A stretch of DNA of 64,000 nucleotides. It comes from MGBC163016 sp910588905 (GTDB taxonomy: Bacteria > Actinomycetota > Coriobacteriia > Coriobacteriales > Eggerthellaceae). The position numbers and the translations under genes were made by a program. The notes beneath the pieces were generated by a model. That model was not told the DNA's origin. It did not search any database and was given only the letters and a program-made list of their open reading frames with translations. Location of the stretch: contig CAPGDO010000002.1 in assembly GCA_948616985.1 (NCBI GenBank), forward strand, positions 62,001 through 126,000. Reading direction: 5' to 3'. This document shows positions 24,746-34,616 of this stretch, piece by piece. How positions within the stretch are numbered: the stretch's first letter is position 1; each line of letters opens with the position of its first letter.

Positions 24746-27700
24746 TCAAGACGCTTTGGTGCGCAGCGCATCCTCCAGCTTCTGGGACAGCACCTTCGTC
24801 ACCCCATCTGCCTGCATGGATACACCGAAGAGCACATCGGCCATCTCCATGGTGCGACGCTGATGGGTGATCATGATGAGCTGAGTGGTGGCACGCATCT
24901 GATCTATGTAGCTGGTCAAGCGCCGCAGGTTGGAATCATCCAGAGCTGCCTCCACCTCATCTAAGATGTAGAAGGGCGTAGCGCGGGTCTTGTACAGAGC
25001 GAACAGGAGCGCCAGTGCCGTCAACGATTTCTCGCCGCCGGACATGAGCGACATCTTGGTGATGCGCTTGCCCGCAGGTTGAGCGTTCACCTCGATGCCC
25101 GCTTCTTCGATATCCTCAGGCTTATCCAAGGAAAGGTAAGCGCTGCCACCGGGGAAGAGGGCCGAGAAGATGGCCTTGAAGTTCTCGTTCACCTCTTCGA
25201 AGGTGCGTGCGAAATCATCCTTCATCCGCTCTTCGATGACGCGGTTGATGCGACTCAAGGAGCGGGCTGCGCTGCGCAGATCCGCCAGCTGGGATTGGAG
25301 GTAGTCATGACGGACCTTGAGCTCTTCGTATTCCTGGGCCGCATCAGGATTGATGGTTCCCAGATTGGAGATGCGCCGCGTCAAACGGAAGGATTCTTCC
25401 TCCATGAGGGAGCGATCTTCCGGAGCCGGAGTGAGCAACGCACGCTCAAGGGGGATCTGGCAATCCTCTGTGATGACGGTCACAGCAGCCTGAACCTGCA
25501 TCTCCGCTCGCGCCTTGTCCACGCGGATGGCAGCCAAGGCTTCTGAGGCGCTGTCGTAAGCATCCTGAGCCTGACGCGCTGCTTCTCGCAGTTGCTGCAT
25601 CTGAGCATGGAGGGAGTCCGTGGAGCTCTTCGCGGAAGTGGATGCATCCTCAAGGGCGCTCATGGTGCGCCGGGCCGCCTGAGCGATGACATCCAAGAGA
25701 GAGAGGACCGGTTCGAGCCTGCGAGCGCTCACCTGCTTCACAGCCAAGACCTTGCCATCCTCTTCGCGACTGGCCTGCAGGCTCTCCAATTCAGCCAATG
25801 CACCTTGGATGACCCGCTCTGAATAGGTGCTCCGCTCAGCTAGCTTCGCTGATTCCAAGCGAGCTTCCGCCAGCTTCGCTGATGCCTCTTCCAGCTCTTC
25901 CCGCTCGGGTGCCATCTGAGCCTCTAACTGCTCGACCACAGAGCGGCTCTCAGCCACCTGAGAGGATATCTCCGCCAAACGCGATTCCATGGCCTGGATG
26001 TCCGGAAGGGCAGCTTGGGCTGTGCCGCTCTCTTCCTCGAGCGTCTTCTCAAGGGCTTCGAGCTCTCGGGTGATGGAGGAGAGCTTCTGGGCGGCAGCAT
26101 CAGCGGCCTGACGAGCCCCCTGAGCGCTTCCCTTGAGAGAGGCAAGCTTCTCTTTGAGGTCAAGGCTCTCGGTTTGAGCCCGCATGAGCGCTTCTTCGGC
26201 CCGTTCGGCTTCAACGGAGGCGCGAACGGTGGAGGCCTTCGCCTGCTCCAGGGAGGCCTTGAGCTCCTCGATGCGACGAAGTCGAGAGAGCACGCCGGAT
26301 TCTGCGCCCTTGGCCCGAGCGTTCAGCATCACCTTTCCGCTTGGGAAGACGATATCCCCTTCGGGCGTGGCGAAACGCATAGCCGCTTTGTCCTCTGCAT
26401 GGGCGCTGAGCGCCTCTTCCAAGCTGGAGCAGAGGATGACATCCCCCAGCAGGGATGCAACGACCATGCGCTCTTCAGGGGCGACGGTCAGCAGATCCAA
26501 GAGCCGCTGACCCGTCAGAGCAGCGCTGCCCGCATCAGATACGGCAGAGCGCGCCTGGGAGGCATCCTGAGCCATGAGCAAGGTCACAGAACCCGCCTCG
26601 TCCTCTCTCACAGCGGACGAAGCCACCTCTACCTCAGCCGCACCTGGAACCACCAAGGCGGACAGATCGGCAGAGAGGAGCGCTTCCACCAGTAGTTCCA
26701 GCTCTTTCGGAGCCTTCACCAGGTGCGAGAGCAAGCGCGTAGGGCTCCCCTTCTCCTCCAGCGCCTGAGCTGCCAGCTTAGGCGCTCCCGATGCAGCCGC
26801 CCCTTCCGCAGCCTCTATCTGCTCGAGCGCTTCAATCTGGGTCAAAAGGGAGCGCTCCTGAGCTGCCGCTTCATCAGCAGCGCGACGGGCTTCCTCGCGA
26901 GCCTGCATGCAACTGCCCACCAGCGTGCGAGCACCCTTCTCCTGCTCATCCAGGGCGGCAAGGGCTTCCTCCTCAGCCTGGGCCTCTGCTTGGGCGATGC
27001 GCGCATCGGCGGAGAGCTGATCTATCTGTACGGTCAGCTCAGCCTTATGGCCTTCGATGACCTTGATCTGGGCGTTGCTGTTGGCGAGCTGCTCTTTAGC
27101 CCGCGCTAGCTTGTCTCGCAGGGTGCGATCCTCGCTCTCAAGGGCGGCGATGACATCCGTTGACTCCTTCGAGCGCTTCTGGGCCTGGGTGATGGAATCA
27201 GAGAGCGCCGAGACCTGCTTGGTCAGGCTATCCACGCGCCCTTGGGCCTCTTCGGCAGCAGCCTTGTCCTCTTGAGCTTGTCCCTGAGTGCTGAGGAGCT
27301 TGGCTTGAGCACGCTCCAGCGCCCCTGCGGACTGTTGGATGCGCACCTCCAGCTCTGAAGCACGGCCCAGAGCCGCACGGCGGCGATCGCGCATGAGCAG
27401 AGAGGTGGAATCGAGTCGCTCGGCAGCGGCGGTGATCTGCTGATAGCTCTTAGACAGCTGACTAGCATCTAGGCTGTCTTCCCGAATGCGCTCTTGGAGC
27501 TTCGAGAGCTCCCCGTCAAGCTCCTGGATGCGCCCATGGCGAGCCTGACATTGCTCTTCTGCCATGGATTCCCGCTCCGTGATGCGGCCGTGCTCAGCCT
27601 TCAGGGAACGCAGGTCATCCACCGCCAGCACCAGCTTGATCTGGGCTAATTCCTCAGAGAGCTCAGCGTGCTTGAGGGCACGCTTGGCCTTGCGCTCCAG

Positions 27701-28312
27701 CGGACCCAGCTGTCGAGCCACCTCACCAGCTATATCTCCCACGCGGTCGACATGGGCGCTCATGCGCTCCAGCTTGCGCGCGCTCTTGGCCATGCGCTGC
27801 TTATGCTTGAGGACCCCAGCCGCCTCTTCGATGAGAGCACGGCGGTCCTCGGGCTTTGATTGGAGCACGGAATCCAGTGCACCCTGGGAGATGATGGAAT
27901 GAGTACCGGAGCCCAGTCCCGAATCATGGAGGATCTCCAGCACATCCATGCGCCGAGACACCACCCCATTGATGAGGTATTCGCTCTCGCCGGAGCGATA
28001 CATCCGCCGGGCGATGGAGACCTCGTCGAAATCAACGGGAAGCGTGCGGTCAGAGTTATCCAATACGAGCTCCACCTCGGCCACCGAGGTGGGCTTGCGG
28101 GCCGAAGAGCCCGAGAAGATGACATCTTCCATGGCTTGGCCGCGAAGGTTCTTGGCGTTGCGCTCGCCCAGTACCCAGAGCACCGCATCTGAGATGTTGG
28201 ACTTGCCGGAGCCATTGGGCCCCACTACCGCCGTGATGCCCGGCTCCAACCGGAGCGTCACCTTATCAGCAAAGGATTTGAACCCGCGAAGGGAGAGCGT
28301 CTTCAAGAACAT
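24746..28312 (-). CDS. smc: Chromosome segregation protein SMC
   Basis: A 1188-residue SMC ATPase. The head begins with FKSFADKV and Walker A GPNGSGKSN (32-40). Two long coiled coils flank a hinge at roughly residues 500-680. The C-terminal head has the ABC signature LMSGGEKSLTALALLFA and Walker B FYILDEVEAALDD. It organises and segregates the chromosome with ScpAB, neither of which is in the window. Its coils are unusually rich in Ala/Glu/Ser. It lies between rnc (3 bases) and ftsY (46 bases) on the same strand. Confidence 0.98.
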   Translation of the reverse strand: MFLKTLSLRGFKSFADKVTLRLEPGITAVVGPNGSGKSNISDAVLWVLGERNAKNLRGQAMEDVIFSGSSARKPTSVAEVELVLDNSDRTLPVDFDEVSIARRMYRSGESEYLINGVVSRRMDVLEILHDSGLGSGTHSIISQGALDSVLQSKPEDRRALIEEAAGVLKHKQRMAKSARKLERMSAHVDRVGDIAGEVARQLGPLERKAKRALKHAELSEELAQIKLVLAVDDLRSLKAEHGRITERESMAEEQCQARHGRIQELDGELSKLQERIREDSLDASQLSKSYQQITAAAERLDSTSLLMRDRRRAALGRASELEVRIQQSAGALERAQAKLLSTQGQAQEDKAAAEEAQGRVDSLTKQVSALSDSITQAQKRSKESTDVIAALESEDRTLRDKLARAKEQLANSNAQIKVIEGHKAELTVQIDQLSADARIAQAEAQAEEEALAALDEQEKGARTLVGSCMQAREEARRAADEAAAQERSLLTQIEALEQIEAAEGAAASGAPKLAAQALEEKGSPTRLLSHLVKAPKELELLVEALLSADLSALVVPGAAEVEVASSAVREDEAGSVTLLMAQDASQARSAVSDAGSAALTGQRLLDLLTVAPEERMVVASLLGDVILCSSLEEALSAHAEDKAAMRFATPEGDIVFPSGKVMLNARAKGAESGVLSRLRRIEELKASLEQAKASTVRASVEAERAEEALMRAQTESLDLKEKLASLKGSAQGARQAADAAAQKLSSITRELEALEKTLEEESGTAQAALPDIQAMESRLAEISSQVAESRSVVEQLEAQMAPEREELEEASAKLAEARLESAKLAERSTYSERVIQGALAELESLQASREEDGKVLAVKQVSARRLEPVLSLLDVIAQAARRTMSALEDASTSAKSSTDSLHAQMQQLREAARQAQDAYDSASEALAAIRVDKARAEMQVQAAVTVITEDCQIPLERALLTPAPEDRSLMEEESFRLTRRISNLGTINPDAAQEYEELKVRHDYLQSQLADLRSAARSLSRINRVIEERMKDDFARTFEEVNENFKAIFSALFPGGSAYLSLDKPEDIEEAGIEVNAQPAGKRITKMSLMSGGEKSLTALALLFALYKTRATPFYILDEVEAALDDSNLRRLTSYIDQMRATTQLIMITHQRRTMEMADVLFGVSMQADGVTKVLSQKLEDALRTKAS

Positions 28313-28315
28313 GGG

Positions 28316-29200
28316 CTAACCCTGCTTCTTCTTGGCGGCCTCTTTCGCCATCCTCTGCTCTTTGCGCTCCTGGACCCGCGCTTCCTTGGCGCGCCGGTAG
28401 GCCTCGTCACGCTCTGCCTTGGCGGCAGCCTTATCAGCCTTGGCACGCTTGGCGGAATCAGCCTTGGCACGGCGGGCATCCTCATCCAGACCCAACCCGA
28501 AGAACTCTCCCAACCGGGCAAGGGTGGACTTAGCGGCTTGGCTCTCAGCTTCCTTCTTCGTGCGGCCACTACCCTGAGCGAGGGCATGATCGCCTGCATA
28601 GACCTGAGAGATGAACGTCCTGTCATGGGGAGGCCCTTGGGTCTCCACCAGCTTATAGGTAGGAGTGATGCCGTCTACCTGGAGCTTCTCCTGCAGAGCG
28701 CTCTTCGGGTTCTCCGGCTCACGGGCAAGATCGATGGACATGCGCGGCACCAAGGTGCGCTCCACGAACGCCTTGGCGCATTCGATGCCGCCATCGAGGA
28801 ACAGAGCAGCCACCACTGCCTCATAGACGTTCTCCAGAGCCGAATGGAGGCCACGGCGGCCTGTGCCCGTCTCTGAGGATCCGAAGACAATGATGTCCGC
28901 GAAGCCCAGATCAGCCGCCACCTCAGAGAGGCTGGAACCGGACACCAAAGACACCTTGATGCGCGTCAGACCGCCTTCATCCAGATTGGGGTAGCGATGG
29001 AAGGCGATGGAGGCGACGATGGCCCCCAGAATGGAATCCCCCAGGAATTCCAGACGCTCATAGGAGAACTTGACGGACTTGCCCTCTATTGCAGAGGGGT
29101 GAGTGATAGCAGCCAGGATGAGGGAGCTGTCCTCGAACTGATGCTCAACAGCATCCTGGGCCAAAGAGAGCTTCTCTTCTTGTTCAGGGGTCAAGGCCAC
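28316..29200 (-). CDS. rnc: Ribonuclease III with a long basic C-terminal tail
   Basis: A 294-residue protein. The catalytic RNase III domain has the signature ERLEFLGDSILG (48-59) and downstream acidic residues. It is followed by a double-stranded-RNA-binding domain (about 163-235). Residues after about 236 form an extra Lys/Ala/Arg-rich tail of nearly 60 residues not found in E. coli Rnc (226 residues). It processes rRNA precursors and other dsRNA. The GTG start has a GGGGAG site. It follows plsX by 3 bases and precedes smc by 3. Confidence 0.96.
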   Translation of the reverse strand: MALTPEQEEKLSLAQDAVEHQFEDSSLILAAITHPSAIEGKSVKFSYERLEFLGDSILGAIVASIAFHRYPNLDEGGLTRIKVSLVSGSSLSEVAADLGFADIIVFGSSETGTGRRGLHSALENVYEAVVAALFLDGGIECAKAFVERTLVPRMSIDLAREPENPKSALQEKLQVDGITPTYKLVETQGPPHDRTFISQVYAGDHALAQGSGRTKKEAESQAAKSTLARLGEFFGLGLDEDARRAKADSAKRAKADKAAAKAERDEAYRRAKEARVQERKEQRMAKEAAKKKQG

Positions 29201-29203
29201 AGC

Positions 29204-30226
29204 TCACTCCCCTTCCGCCGCAGGCTTGAGGGGAGCGAAGGCCTCTGCCACCTTCTGGGAGACCCCTTCGCGCACCTGAGCGCACCCGGCCAGGATGCCA
29301 TTCTTGATGGCCTGGGGGTTAGAAGAGCCATGGCCCACGATGCACGTGCCCTTCACTCCAAGGAGCGGAGAGCCGCCATAGCGATCTGGGTCGAGCTCGG
29401 CTTTCAGCTCCGAGAGGCTGCCCTTGACCAAGAGCGCTCCCATCTTCGCCGACAGGCTTGAAGTGAGCGCACCCTTGAGATGCTTGAAGATGAGCTTAGA
29501 GGTGCCCTCGATGGTCTTCAGGCATACATTGCCGGTGAAGCCGTCGGTGACCACCACGTCGAACGCACCGGCTACCAAGTCTCCCCCTTCGCAGTTGCCT
29601 GCGAATCCCGGGACATGGGCTTTCAGGGCCGCATAGGCCTCAAGGGCGAAAGACGAACCCTTGGTATCCTCTTCGCCGATGTTCAGAAGCCCCACCCGCG
29701 GTGCATCCACTCCCAAGACGGACTGCATGTATATGGAGCCCATCTGAGCGAATTGAGCCAGGTAGTCTGCCTTGCAGTCAGCGTTGGCTCCTACATCCAC
29801 GAAGAAGACGGGGCGATCATAGGCGGGGATGATGACCCCGAGCGCCGGACGCTTCACGCCCTTAGCGCGCCCCATGATGAGAGTGGCCGCCGTGAGGCAG
29901 GCACCAGTAGAGCCCGCCGAGAAGAAACCCTGAGCCTCCCCTTCGCGCACCAGCGTGCACCCGCGCACGATGGAGGAGTCCTTCTTCTTGCGCACAGCCT
30001 CAGCAGGATGCTCTGCCATGGATATGACCTGGGTGGTGGGCACCGCGATGCAGCGGTCCGTATCCTGGCAGAGAGGGGCTATGGCCTCCTCTGCTCCGCA
30101 AAGGAGCACGCGCAGGTCAGGGTCAGCCTCAAGAGCGAGCCGTGTGCCTTCTATAACGACGTTGGGGGCGTTGTCGCCCCCCATAGCGTCTACAGATACT
30201 GTTACCGGTGAAGCCAAAAGAGCCAT
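29204..30226 (-). CDS. plsX: Phosphate acyltransferase PlsX
   Basis: A 340-residue protein with the family start VTVSVDAMGGDNAP and the central FVDVGANADCK and GLLNIGEEDTKG segments. It converts acyl-ACP to acyl-phosphate, the acyl donor for PlsY in phospholipid synthesis. It lies 37 bases after rpmF, part of the conserved yceD-rpmF-plsX-rnc-smc order. No fapR or fab genes accompany it here, unlike in Bacillus. Confidence 0.97.
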   Translation of the reverse strand: MALLASPVTVSVDAMGGDNAPNVVIEGTRLALEADPDLRVLLCGAEEAIAPLCQDTDRCIAVPTTQVISMAEHPAEAVRKKKDSSIVRGCTLVREGEAQGFFSAGSTGACLTAATLIMGRAKGVKRPALGVIIPAYDRPVFFVDVGANADCKADYLAQFAQMGSIYMQSVLGVDAPRVGLLNIGEEDTKGSSFALEAYAALKAHVPGFAGNCEGGDLVAGAFDVVVTDGFTGNVCLKTIEGTSKLIFKHLKGALTSSLSAKMGALLVKGSLSELKAELDPDRYGGSPLLGVKGTCIVGHGSSNPQAIKNGILAGCAQVREGVSQKVAEAFAPLKPAAEGE

Positions 30227-30263
30227 CTCCGAAGAAGCTATTGCAGCCCTGGGATGGGAGAGG

Positions 30264-30443
30264 CTAATCGGTCTCGACTACTTCGCGGTCCTTGTAGAAG
30301 CCGCAGTTAGGACAGACCCGATGCGGAAGCTTGACCTCGCCGCACTGCGGGCACGTGGACCGAGAGGGAGTAGCGATCTTGTCATGCAGGCTGCGACGCC
30401 TGTGGGTGCGGATACGACCCATCTTTTGCTTAGGTACTGCCAT
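30264..30443 (-). CDS. rpmF: 50S ribosomal protein L32
   Basis: A 59-residue protein beginning MAVPKQKMGRIRTHRRRS. Four cysteines in two CxxC pairs (CPQC, CPNC) make it the zinc-binding form of L32. It is too short to be found with a long-ORF filter. A strong Shine-Dalgarno, AAAAAAGGAG, precedes it. It lies between yceD and plsX with its own predicted promoter. Confidence 0.97.
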   Translation of the reverse strand: MAVPKQKMGRIRTHRRRSLHDKIATPSRSTCPQCGEVKLPHRVCPNCGFYKDREVVETD

Positions 30444-30528
30444 GTTCCTTGCTCCTTTTTTCCTTCAGCCGAGACGCTTTCATGAGCTACGCGCCCCTGC
30501 ATGTTCGCTTATTCACACGCGACGTTTG

Positions 30529-30557
30529 ATTTTAGCAAAGCATCAGTGCCTGTTCAA
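30529..30557 (-). promoter_or_regulatory. Predicted promoter of rpmF-plsX-rnc-smc-ftsY-ffh
   Basis: Minus strand: -35 TTGAAC (30552-30557), a 17-base spacer, -10 TAAAAT (30529-30534), in the 175-base gap between yceD and rpmF and 86 bases upstream of the rpmF start. Confidence 0.72.
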
Positions 30558-30618
30558 GGAGATTTAGCGCAATGGGAGCACGTCCCAAGCTATCCGGCCT
30601 GAATACCTGCAACGTATC

Positions 30619-31155
30619 CTAGGAGAGATCCAGGTCCTTCAGGACGGCGAAGGGATTCGCCGCATCAGCGAAACCGTCTTCCTTAACACAGGCGCACTCC
30701 CCCTTATTCAGATCATGGCCGCACATCGGGCAGATCCCCTTGCACCCCTCCTGGCAGAGCGGTTGGGCTGGTGCATCCAGGAGCAACCCTTGCAGGATGA
30801 GGGGAGCGAGGTCTATGTCGTGATCCTCGGGCAAGAGGTCGAACTCATCCGCCTCCAGGTCATCATCGCAGCCTTCGGTGGATATCACGAAGTAACCCTC
30901 GATGATGCCATCGAAGGAGATGGAGGCCTCTTCCAGGCAGCGGGAGCAAGCGCAGATGCCCTCCGCTTGCACGTTGCCCCGCAAGAGCAACGCCCCACCG
31001 GTATTCGTCACTTCCACGACCCACGTGCAGGGTTCTGCGAAATGGTACCCATCAGCCCCCACCGTGACCGCACCCAGCTCTGCAGCGCCCTTGAAGGTCT
31101 GGGTCTCAGCTGGCTCGAAGAGCTCTGAGGGAATGTGGATCTTCACTGGTTCCAT
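30619..31155 (-). CDS. yceD: YceD/DUF177 family protein
   Basis: A 178-residue DUF177 protein, the family almost always found just upstream of rpmF, where it is linked to 23S rRNA accumulation in plants and bacteria (family knowledge). The motif CSRCLEE lies in the middle. A Cys-rich C-terminal segment (GCKGICPMCGHDLNKGECAC) probably binds zinc. The ATG at 31155 is preferred over one three codons earlier because AGAGGAG is then nine bases upstream. Confidence 0.88.
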   Translation of the reverse strand: MEPVKIHIPSELFEPAETQTFKGAAELGAVTVGADGYHFAEPCTWVVEVTNTGGALLLRGNVQAEGICACSRCLEEASISFDGIIEGYFVISTEGCDDDLEADEFDLLPEDHDIDLAPLILQGLLLDAPAQPLCQEGCKGICPMCGHDLNKGECACVKEDGFADAANPFAVLKDLDLS

Positions 31156-31235
31156 GGGATGCATCTCCTCTCAAAGGACAGGCAAGCCGCCCGCGCAGGA
31201 CGCAGACGGCTCACCGATACCTCTGTCAGATCAGG

Positions 31236-31706
31236 CTAGCGAGGGCTCATGGAGTTCGAGTTCAGGCGGTCCCGAACCCGACGAACCTGGGATAACACGT
31301 TGTCCAGGCTCTGCTCCACATGACCGAAGACCTCATCAGCATAGTCTTCGGCACCCGCCCGCGTCTCGCGCTCGAGCTCACGGGCATCAGCCATGATGGT
31401 CTCCGCCTGCTGTTGGGAGATACGGACGATCTCCTGCTCCGAGGCGATGGTCATAGCCTGGCTCCGCGCATCTTCGATGAGGCGGTTCGCCTCGTCCTCG
31501 GCATCTTCCAGAAGAGCCTGGCGCTCCCGCACGATCTGGCGAGCCTGGGCGAATTCCCCAGGGAAGATATCACGGATCTCATCCATGATCTCAAAGGCGG
31601 CGGAGATATCCACCTGTCTCATGTTGCTCTTGCCGAAAACCGTCTTAGAGTCTTCCAGCAGTATGGACAGCTCCTCAAGAAGCCCCAATACTCCTGTCTC
31701 GTCCAT
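31236..31706 (-). CDS. Coiled-coil protein (DivIVA/V-ATPase-subunit-like)
   Basis: A 156-residue protein dominated by heptad-rich helices (about residues 45-150) with many Glu, Gln, Arg and Ala. No transmembrane segment and no enzyme motif is visible. AAGGAAGGA precedes the ATG at 31706. Proteins of this size and character often lie between rsmD/coaD and yceD in Gram-positives and are annotated as ATPase or DivIVA-like. The function is not known, and a role in envelope growth or division is only a guess from context. Confidence 0.7.
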   Translation of the reverse strand: MDETGVLGLLEELSILLEDSKTVFGKSNMRQVDISAAFEIMDEIRDIFPGEFAQARQIVRERQALLEDAEDEANRLIEDARSQAMTIASEQEIVRISQQQAETIMADARELERETRAGAEDYADEVFGHVEQSLDNVLSQVRRVRDRLNSNSMSPR

Positions 31707-31853
31707 ATCAGTCCTTCCTTGAACGCCTTTGCGAAGGCTCATTCGCGAAAGCCCGTTGCCTCAAGCGTGGTCTTGCGTCTGCCCATGCATAGTAGCAGAC
31801 GGACAAGAGATTCTAACATGGACACCCCGAAGTCTCAAAGCACAGGGGCGCCC

Positions 31854-32432
31854 TTAGGCGCAACGGCTCCATGACAGGTAGTCAAGGGCTGTCTTGCCGT
31901 AGCGCTTCTGGCGGATGCCGCAAAGGCCCGCTACCTCAGGAAGACCAGCAGATGAGGCAGCCCGCTCATAGACGATGAGCGCATCATCCACGAGCGCACC
32001 CTCGCGCCCGGCTCGCAGGATCAGCTCGGCCACATCATCGGGAGCGGTGGCATAGGGCGGGTCCAGCAAGAGCAGCCCATAGGGAGCGAACGGACCTCCT
32101 ACGCCCTGAGCGAGCACGTCCCGACGCAGGACATCCCCCCTGTCCTCCGCATCGACCAATGCCAGATTGGAACGAACGCAATCCAGCGGTCCCTTCCCCT
32201 GGTCGAAGAACTGCACGTGACGCGCTCCTCGGGAGAGCATCTCCAACCCCAACGCCCCCGACCCCGCGAAAGCGTCACAGACCGAAACCCCTTCCAGACC
32301 ACCGAGCAAGCTGATCACCGAACTGGCCAGAGCCTCTCGCACGCGATCGGTAGTGGGACGCGCCACGTCTGCCGGACAGCCGATGAGCCGACCCCCGAAG
32401 CTTCCCGCCACGATCCTCAGAGCACCCGTCAT
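31854..32432 (-). CDS. rsmD: 16S rRNA (guanine(966)-N2)-methyltransferase RsmD
   Basis: A 192-residue SAM-dependent methyltransferase. The N-terminus is typical of RsmD (LRIVAGSFGGRLIGCPA, RPTTDRVREALASS). The SAM site is DAFAGSGALGLEMLSRGA and the catalytic motif is LLLDPPY. It methylates G966 of 16S rRNA in the 30S subunit. The start overlaps the recG stop by four bases. In many Gram-positives coaD follows rsmD; here it does not. Confidence 0.96.
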   Translation of the reverse strand: MTGALRIVAGSFGGRLIGCPADVARPTTDRVREALASSVISLLGGLEGVSVCDAFAGSGALGLEMLSRGARHVQFFDQGKGPLDCVRSNLALVDAEDRGDVLRRDVLAQGVGGPFAPYGLLLLDPPYATAPDDVAELILRAGREGALVDDALIVYERAASSAGLPEVAGLCGIRQKRYGKTALDYLSWSRCA

Positions 32433-34558
32433 CCGCCGCTCACCATCCCTTCCTCAGCGAACATCATCCGTACCTCATGGGCAAGGGCCGCCACGTCCTC
32501 CCCTGCCAGATCAGGATCAGCTTCGAGGATGGCCCGGGCATCCTCATGGGCCGCTTCGATGAGCGCTGCATCCTTGATCACGTTCACCAGCTTGAGCGCG
32601 CTGGTTCCCGATTGCTTGTTCCCCAGGATATCCCCCTCGCGGCGCAGGGACAGGTCATAGCCTGCGATCTGGAAACCGTCATCGCTCTGGACGAGGGCCG
32701 CTAGACGCGTGAGCGCGGCAGGTTGCGCGCTCGAGGACACCAGATACACCTGGGCATCCAGATCAGCGCGCCCTACCCGCCCCCGCAATTGATGGAGCTG
32801 GGAGAGACCGAAGCGATCCGCATCCTCCACGATCATCACCGTGGCCTCAGGCACATCCACACCCACCTCGATCACCGTGGTGGTGACCAAAACCTGCACT
32901 TCCCCGGAGACGAAGGCATCCATGGCCTGGCGCTTCTCTTCCGATGTCATGCCACCGTGGAGCAGGCCCACCTCATAGGCAGCGAACACCGTAGAGGCCA
33001 AGCGACGCGCCTCCGCGATGGCAGAGGTGCCGTCGTGAGCGTCGAAGTCCCCTTCATCCTCTATCAGGATATCCGGATGGTAGGCTTCGTCCTCATCTCC
33101 CGCCTGGCGCTTGGGGCGCTTCTCCTCCCCCTTGCCCACCAGCGGACAGACCACATAGACGCGTTCTCCCCGCTCCAGGGCCTCTTGGGCAGCATCATAG
33201 GCCACGCCCCGCTGGCGGCGCTCCAAGGCGAAGGTCTCGCGGCGGGATCCTCTTCGGGGCTTCTGGCGCAGATAGGAGCAAGTGAGGTTGCCGAACAGGG
33301 TGAGCGCCAGGCTGCGCGGGATGGGAGTAGCCGTCATATAGAGGGCATCTGGCGCATCCCCCTTGTCCAAGAGCTTCGCTCGCTGGCCCACCCCGAAGCG
33401 CTGCTGCTCATCGATCACCACGAAGGAGAGGCTTCGGGCCACCACATCATCCTCGATGAGCGCATGGGTGCCGATGAGTGTATCGAGTTCTCCGTCAGCG
33501 AAGGAGGTCAAGAGACGCTTGCGCTCAGGAGCTGGCGTGGAGCCCGTGAGGAGCCCCCAGGAGATGCCCGCTTGGTCGAAGAGCGGACCTAAGGTCTTGG
33601 CATGCTGCTGGGCCAGGATCTCCGTAGGCGCCATGAGCAGGGATTGACCGCCGCTATCCGCTGCAGCTGCCATGCCGAAAGCGGCCACGATGGTCTTGCC
33701 TGTGCCCACATCCCCTAAGACCATGTGATCAGCCGCCCGCTTCGCAGCCATGGCTGCGAAGAGCTCCTGGATGGTTCGGGATTGGTCCTGGGTCAGCTCG
33801 AAGGGCAGGCACTGGTGCAAGCTGCGGACACGGGGACCGTCCGTGGCATGCTGCCAGACCGCACCACCCTTCGGCTCACGGCTTCCTTGCTGCATGAGGT
33901 ATAGCTGAAGGCAGAGCACTTCCTCGTAGATCAAGCGCTCCTTGGCCTGAGGGATATCATCCATGGTGCGCGGACGATGGATGCGCTCAAGGGCCGCACC
34001 GCGGGAGATGAGGTTGCGCTCATCCCTGATCGAGGCAGGGAGGGGATCGAGCATGCCGCGGGTCTCATCCAAAGCCGCCTCTACGATCTTGCGGATCACC
34101 CCAACGGTGAGCTTTCCCGATGCCGGATGGATCGCCAGCACCTTACCGGAGATGCCCTCGTCCTCCAGTTCCTCGAAATAAGGATTGGTCATCTGCTTGA
34201 AATCATAGCCATCAGCCACTTTGCCGGATATCGCCAGCCTCATGCCAGGCTTGAAGCGCTTTGCCAGCCAAGGCATATGGAAGAAGGTGACGGTCATGAC
34301 CCCGGTAGCGTCCCGCACGTCCAGCTCCACGATGGAAAGACGGGTGCGCGTGCGCTTGGGAGTGACGCGGTCTATCACGCACGCGATGGTGCAGACGCTG
34401 GCGATGGGTGCCTGGGATATGGTGCATACGCGGGAGAGGTCAAGATAGCGTCGGGGGAAATGGGTCAGCAGATCCCGTACGGTGCGGATGCCCAGCTTCG
34501 CCAGAGCCTGAGCGCGCGCCGATGAGACACCTTTGATAGAGGTGACCGATGAGCTCAA
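32429..34558 (-). CDS. recG: ATP-dependent DNA helicase RecG
   Basis: Branch-migration helicase, 709 residues from this start. The wedge/OB domain is N-terminal. The helicase core has Walker A LGDVGTGKTIVAAFG, the DEQQ box VVIDEQQRFGVGQRAKL and motif VI QLRGRVGRADLDAQVYL. An acidic insertion (near residues 510-545) interrupts the second helicase lobe. No ATG exists before the conserved IKGVSSARAQALAKLGIRT region, so the start must be TTG. TTG 34558 has a distant GAGG; TTG 34624, overlapping the fakA stop, is the alternative. RecG reverses stalled forks. Confidence 0.94.
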   Translation of the reverse strand: MSSSVTSIKGVSSARAQALAKLGIRTVRDLLTHFPRRYLDLSRVCTISQAPIASVCTIACVIDRVTPKRTRTRLSIVELDVRDATGVMTVTFFHMPWLAKRFKPGMRLAISGKVADGYDFKQMTNPYFEELEDEGISGKVLAIHPASGKLTVGVIRKIVEAALDETRGMLDPLPASIRDERNLISRGAALERIHRPRTMDDIPQAKERLIYEEVLCLQLYLMQQGSREPKGGAVWQHATDGPRVRSLHQCLPFELTQDQSRTIQELFAAMAAKRAADHMVLGDVGTGKTIVAAFGMAAAADSGGQSLLMAPTEILAQQHAKTLGPLFDQAGISWGLLTGSTPAPERKRLLTSFADGELDTLIGTHALIEDDVVARSLSFVVIDEQQRFGVGQRAKLLDKGDAPDALYMTATPIPRSLALTLFGNLTCSYLRQKPRRGSRRETFALERRQRGVAYDAAQEALERGERVYVVCPLVGKGEEKRPKRQAGDEDEAYHPDILIEDEGDFDAHDGTSAIAEARRLASTVFAAYEVGLLHGGMTSEEKRQAMDAFVSGEVQVLVTTTVIEVGVDVPEATVMIVEDADRFGLSQLHQLRGRVGRADLDAQVYLVSSSAQPAALTRLAALVQSDDGFQIAGYDLSLRREGDILGNKQSGTSALKLVNVIKDAALIEAAHEDARAILEADPDLAGEDVAALAHEVRMMFAEEGMVSGG

Positions 34559-34616
34559 GGCGAGCGTAGCCTCGAGCCTATCGGGGCTTCCTGGATCCCC
34601 TGAAAGCCTCCGAGAG

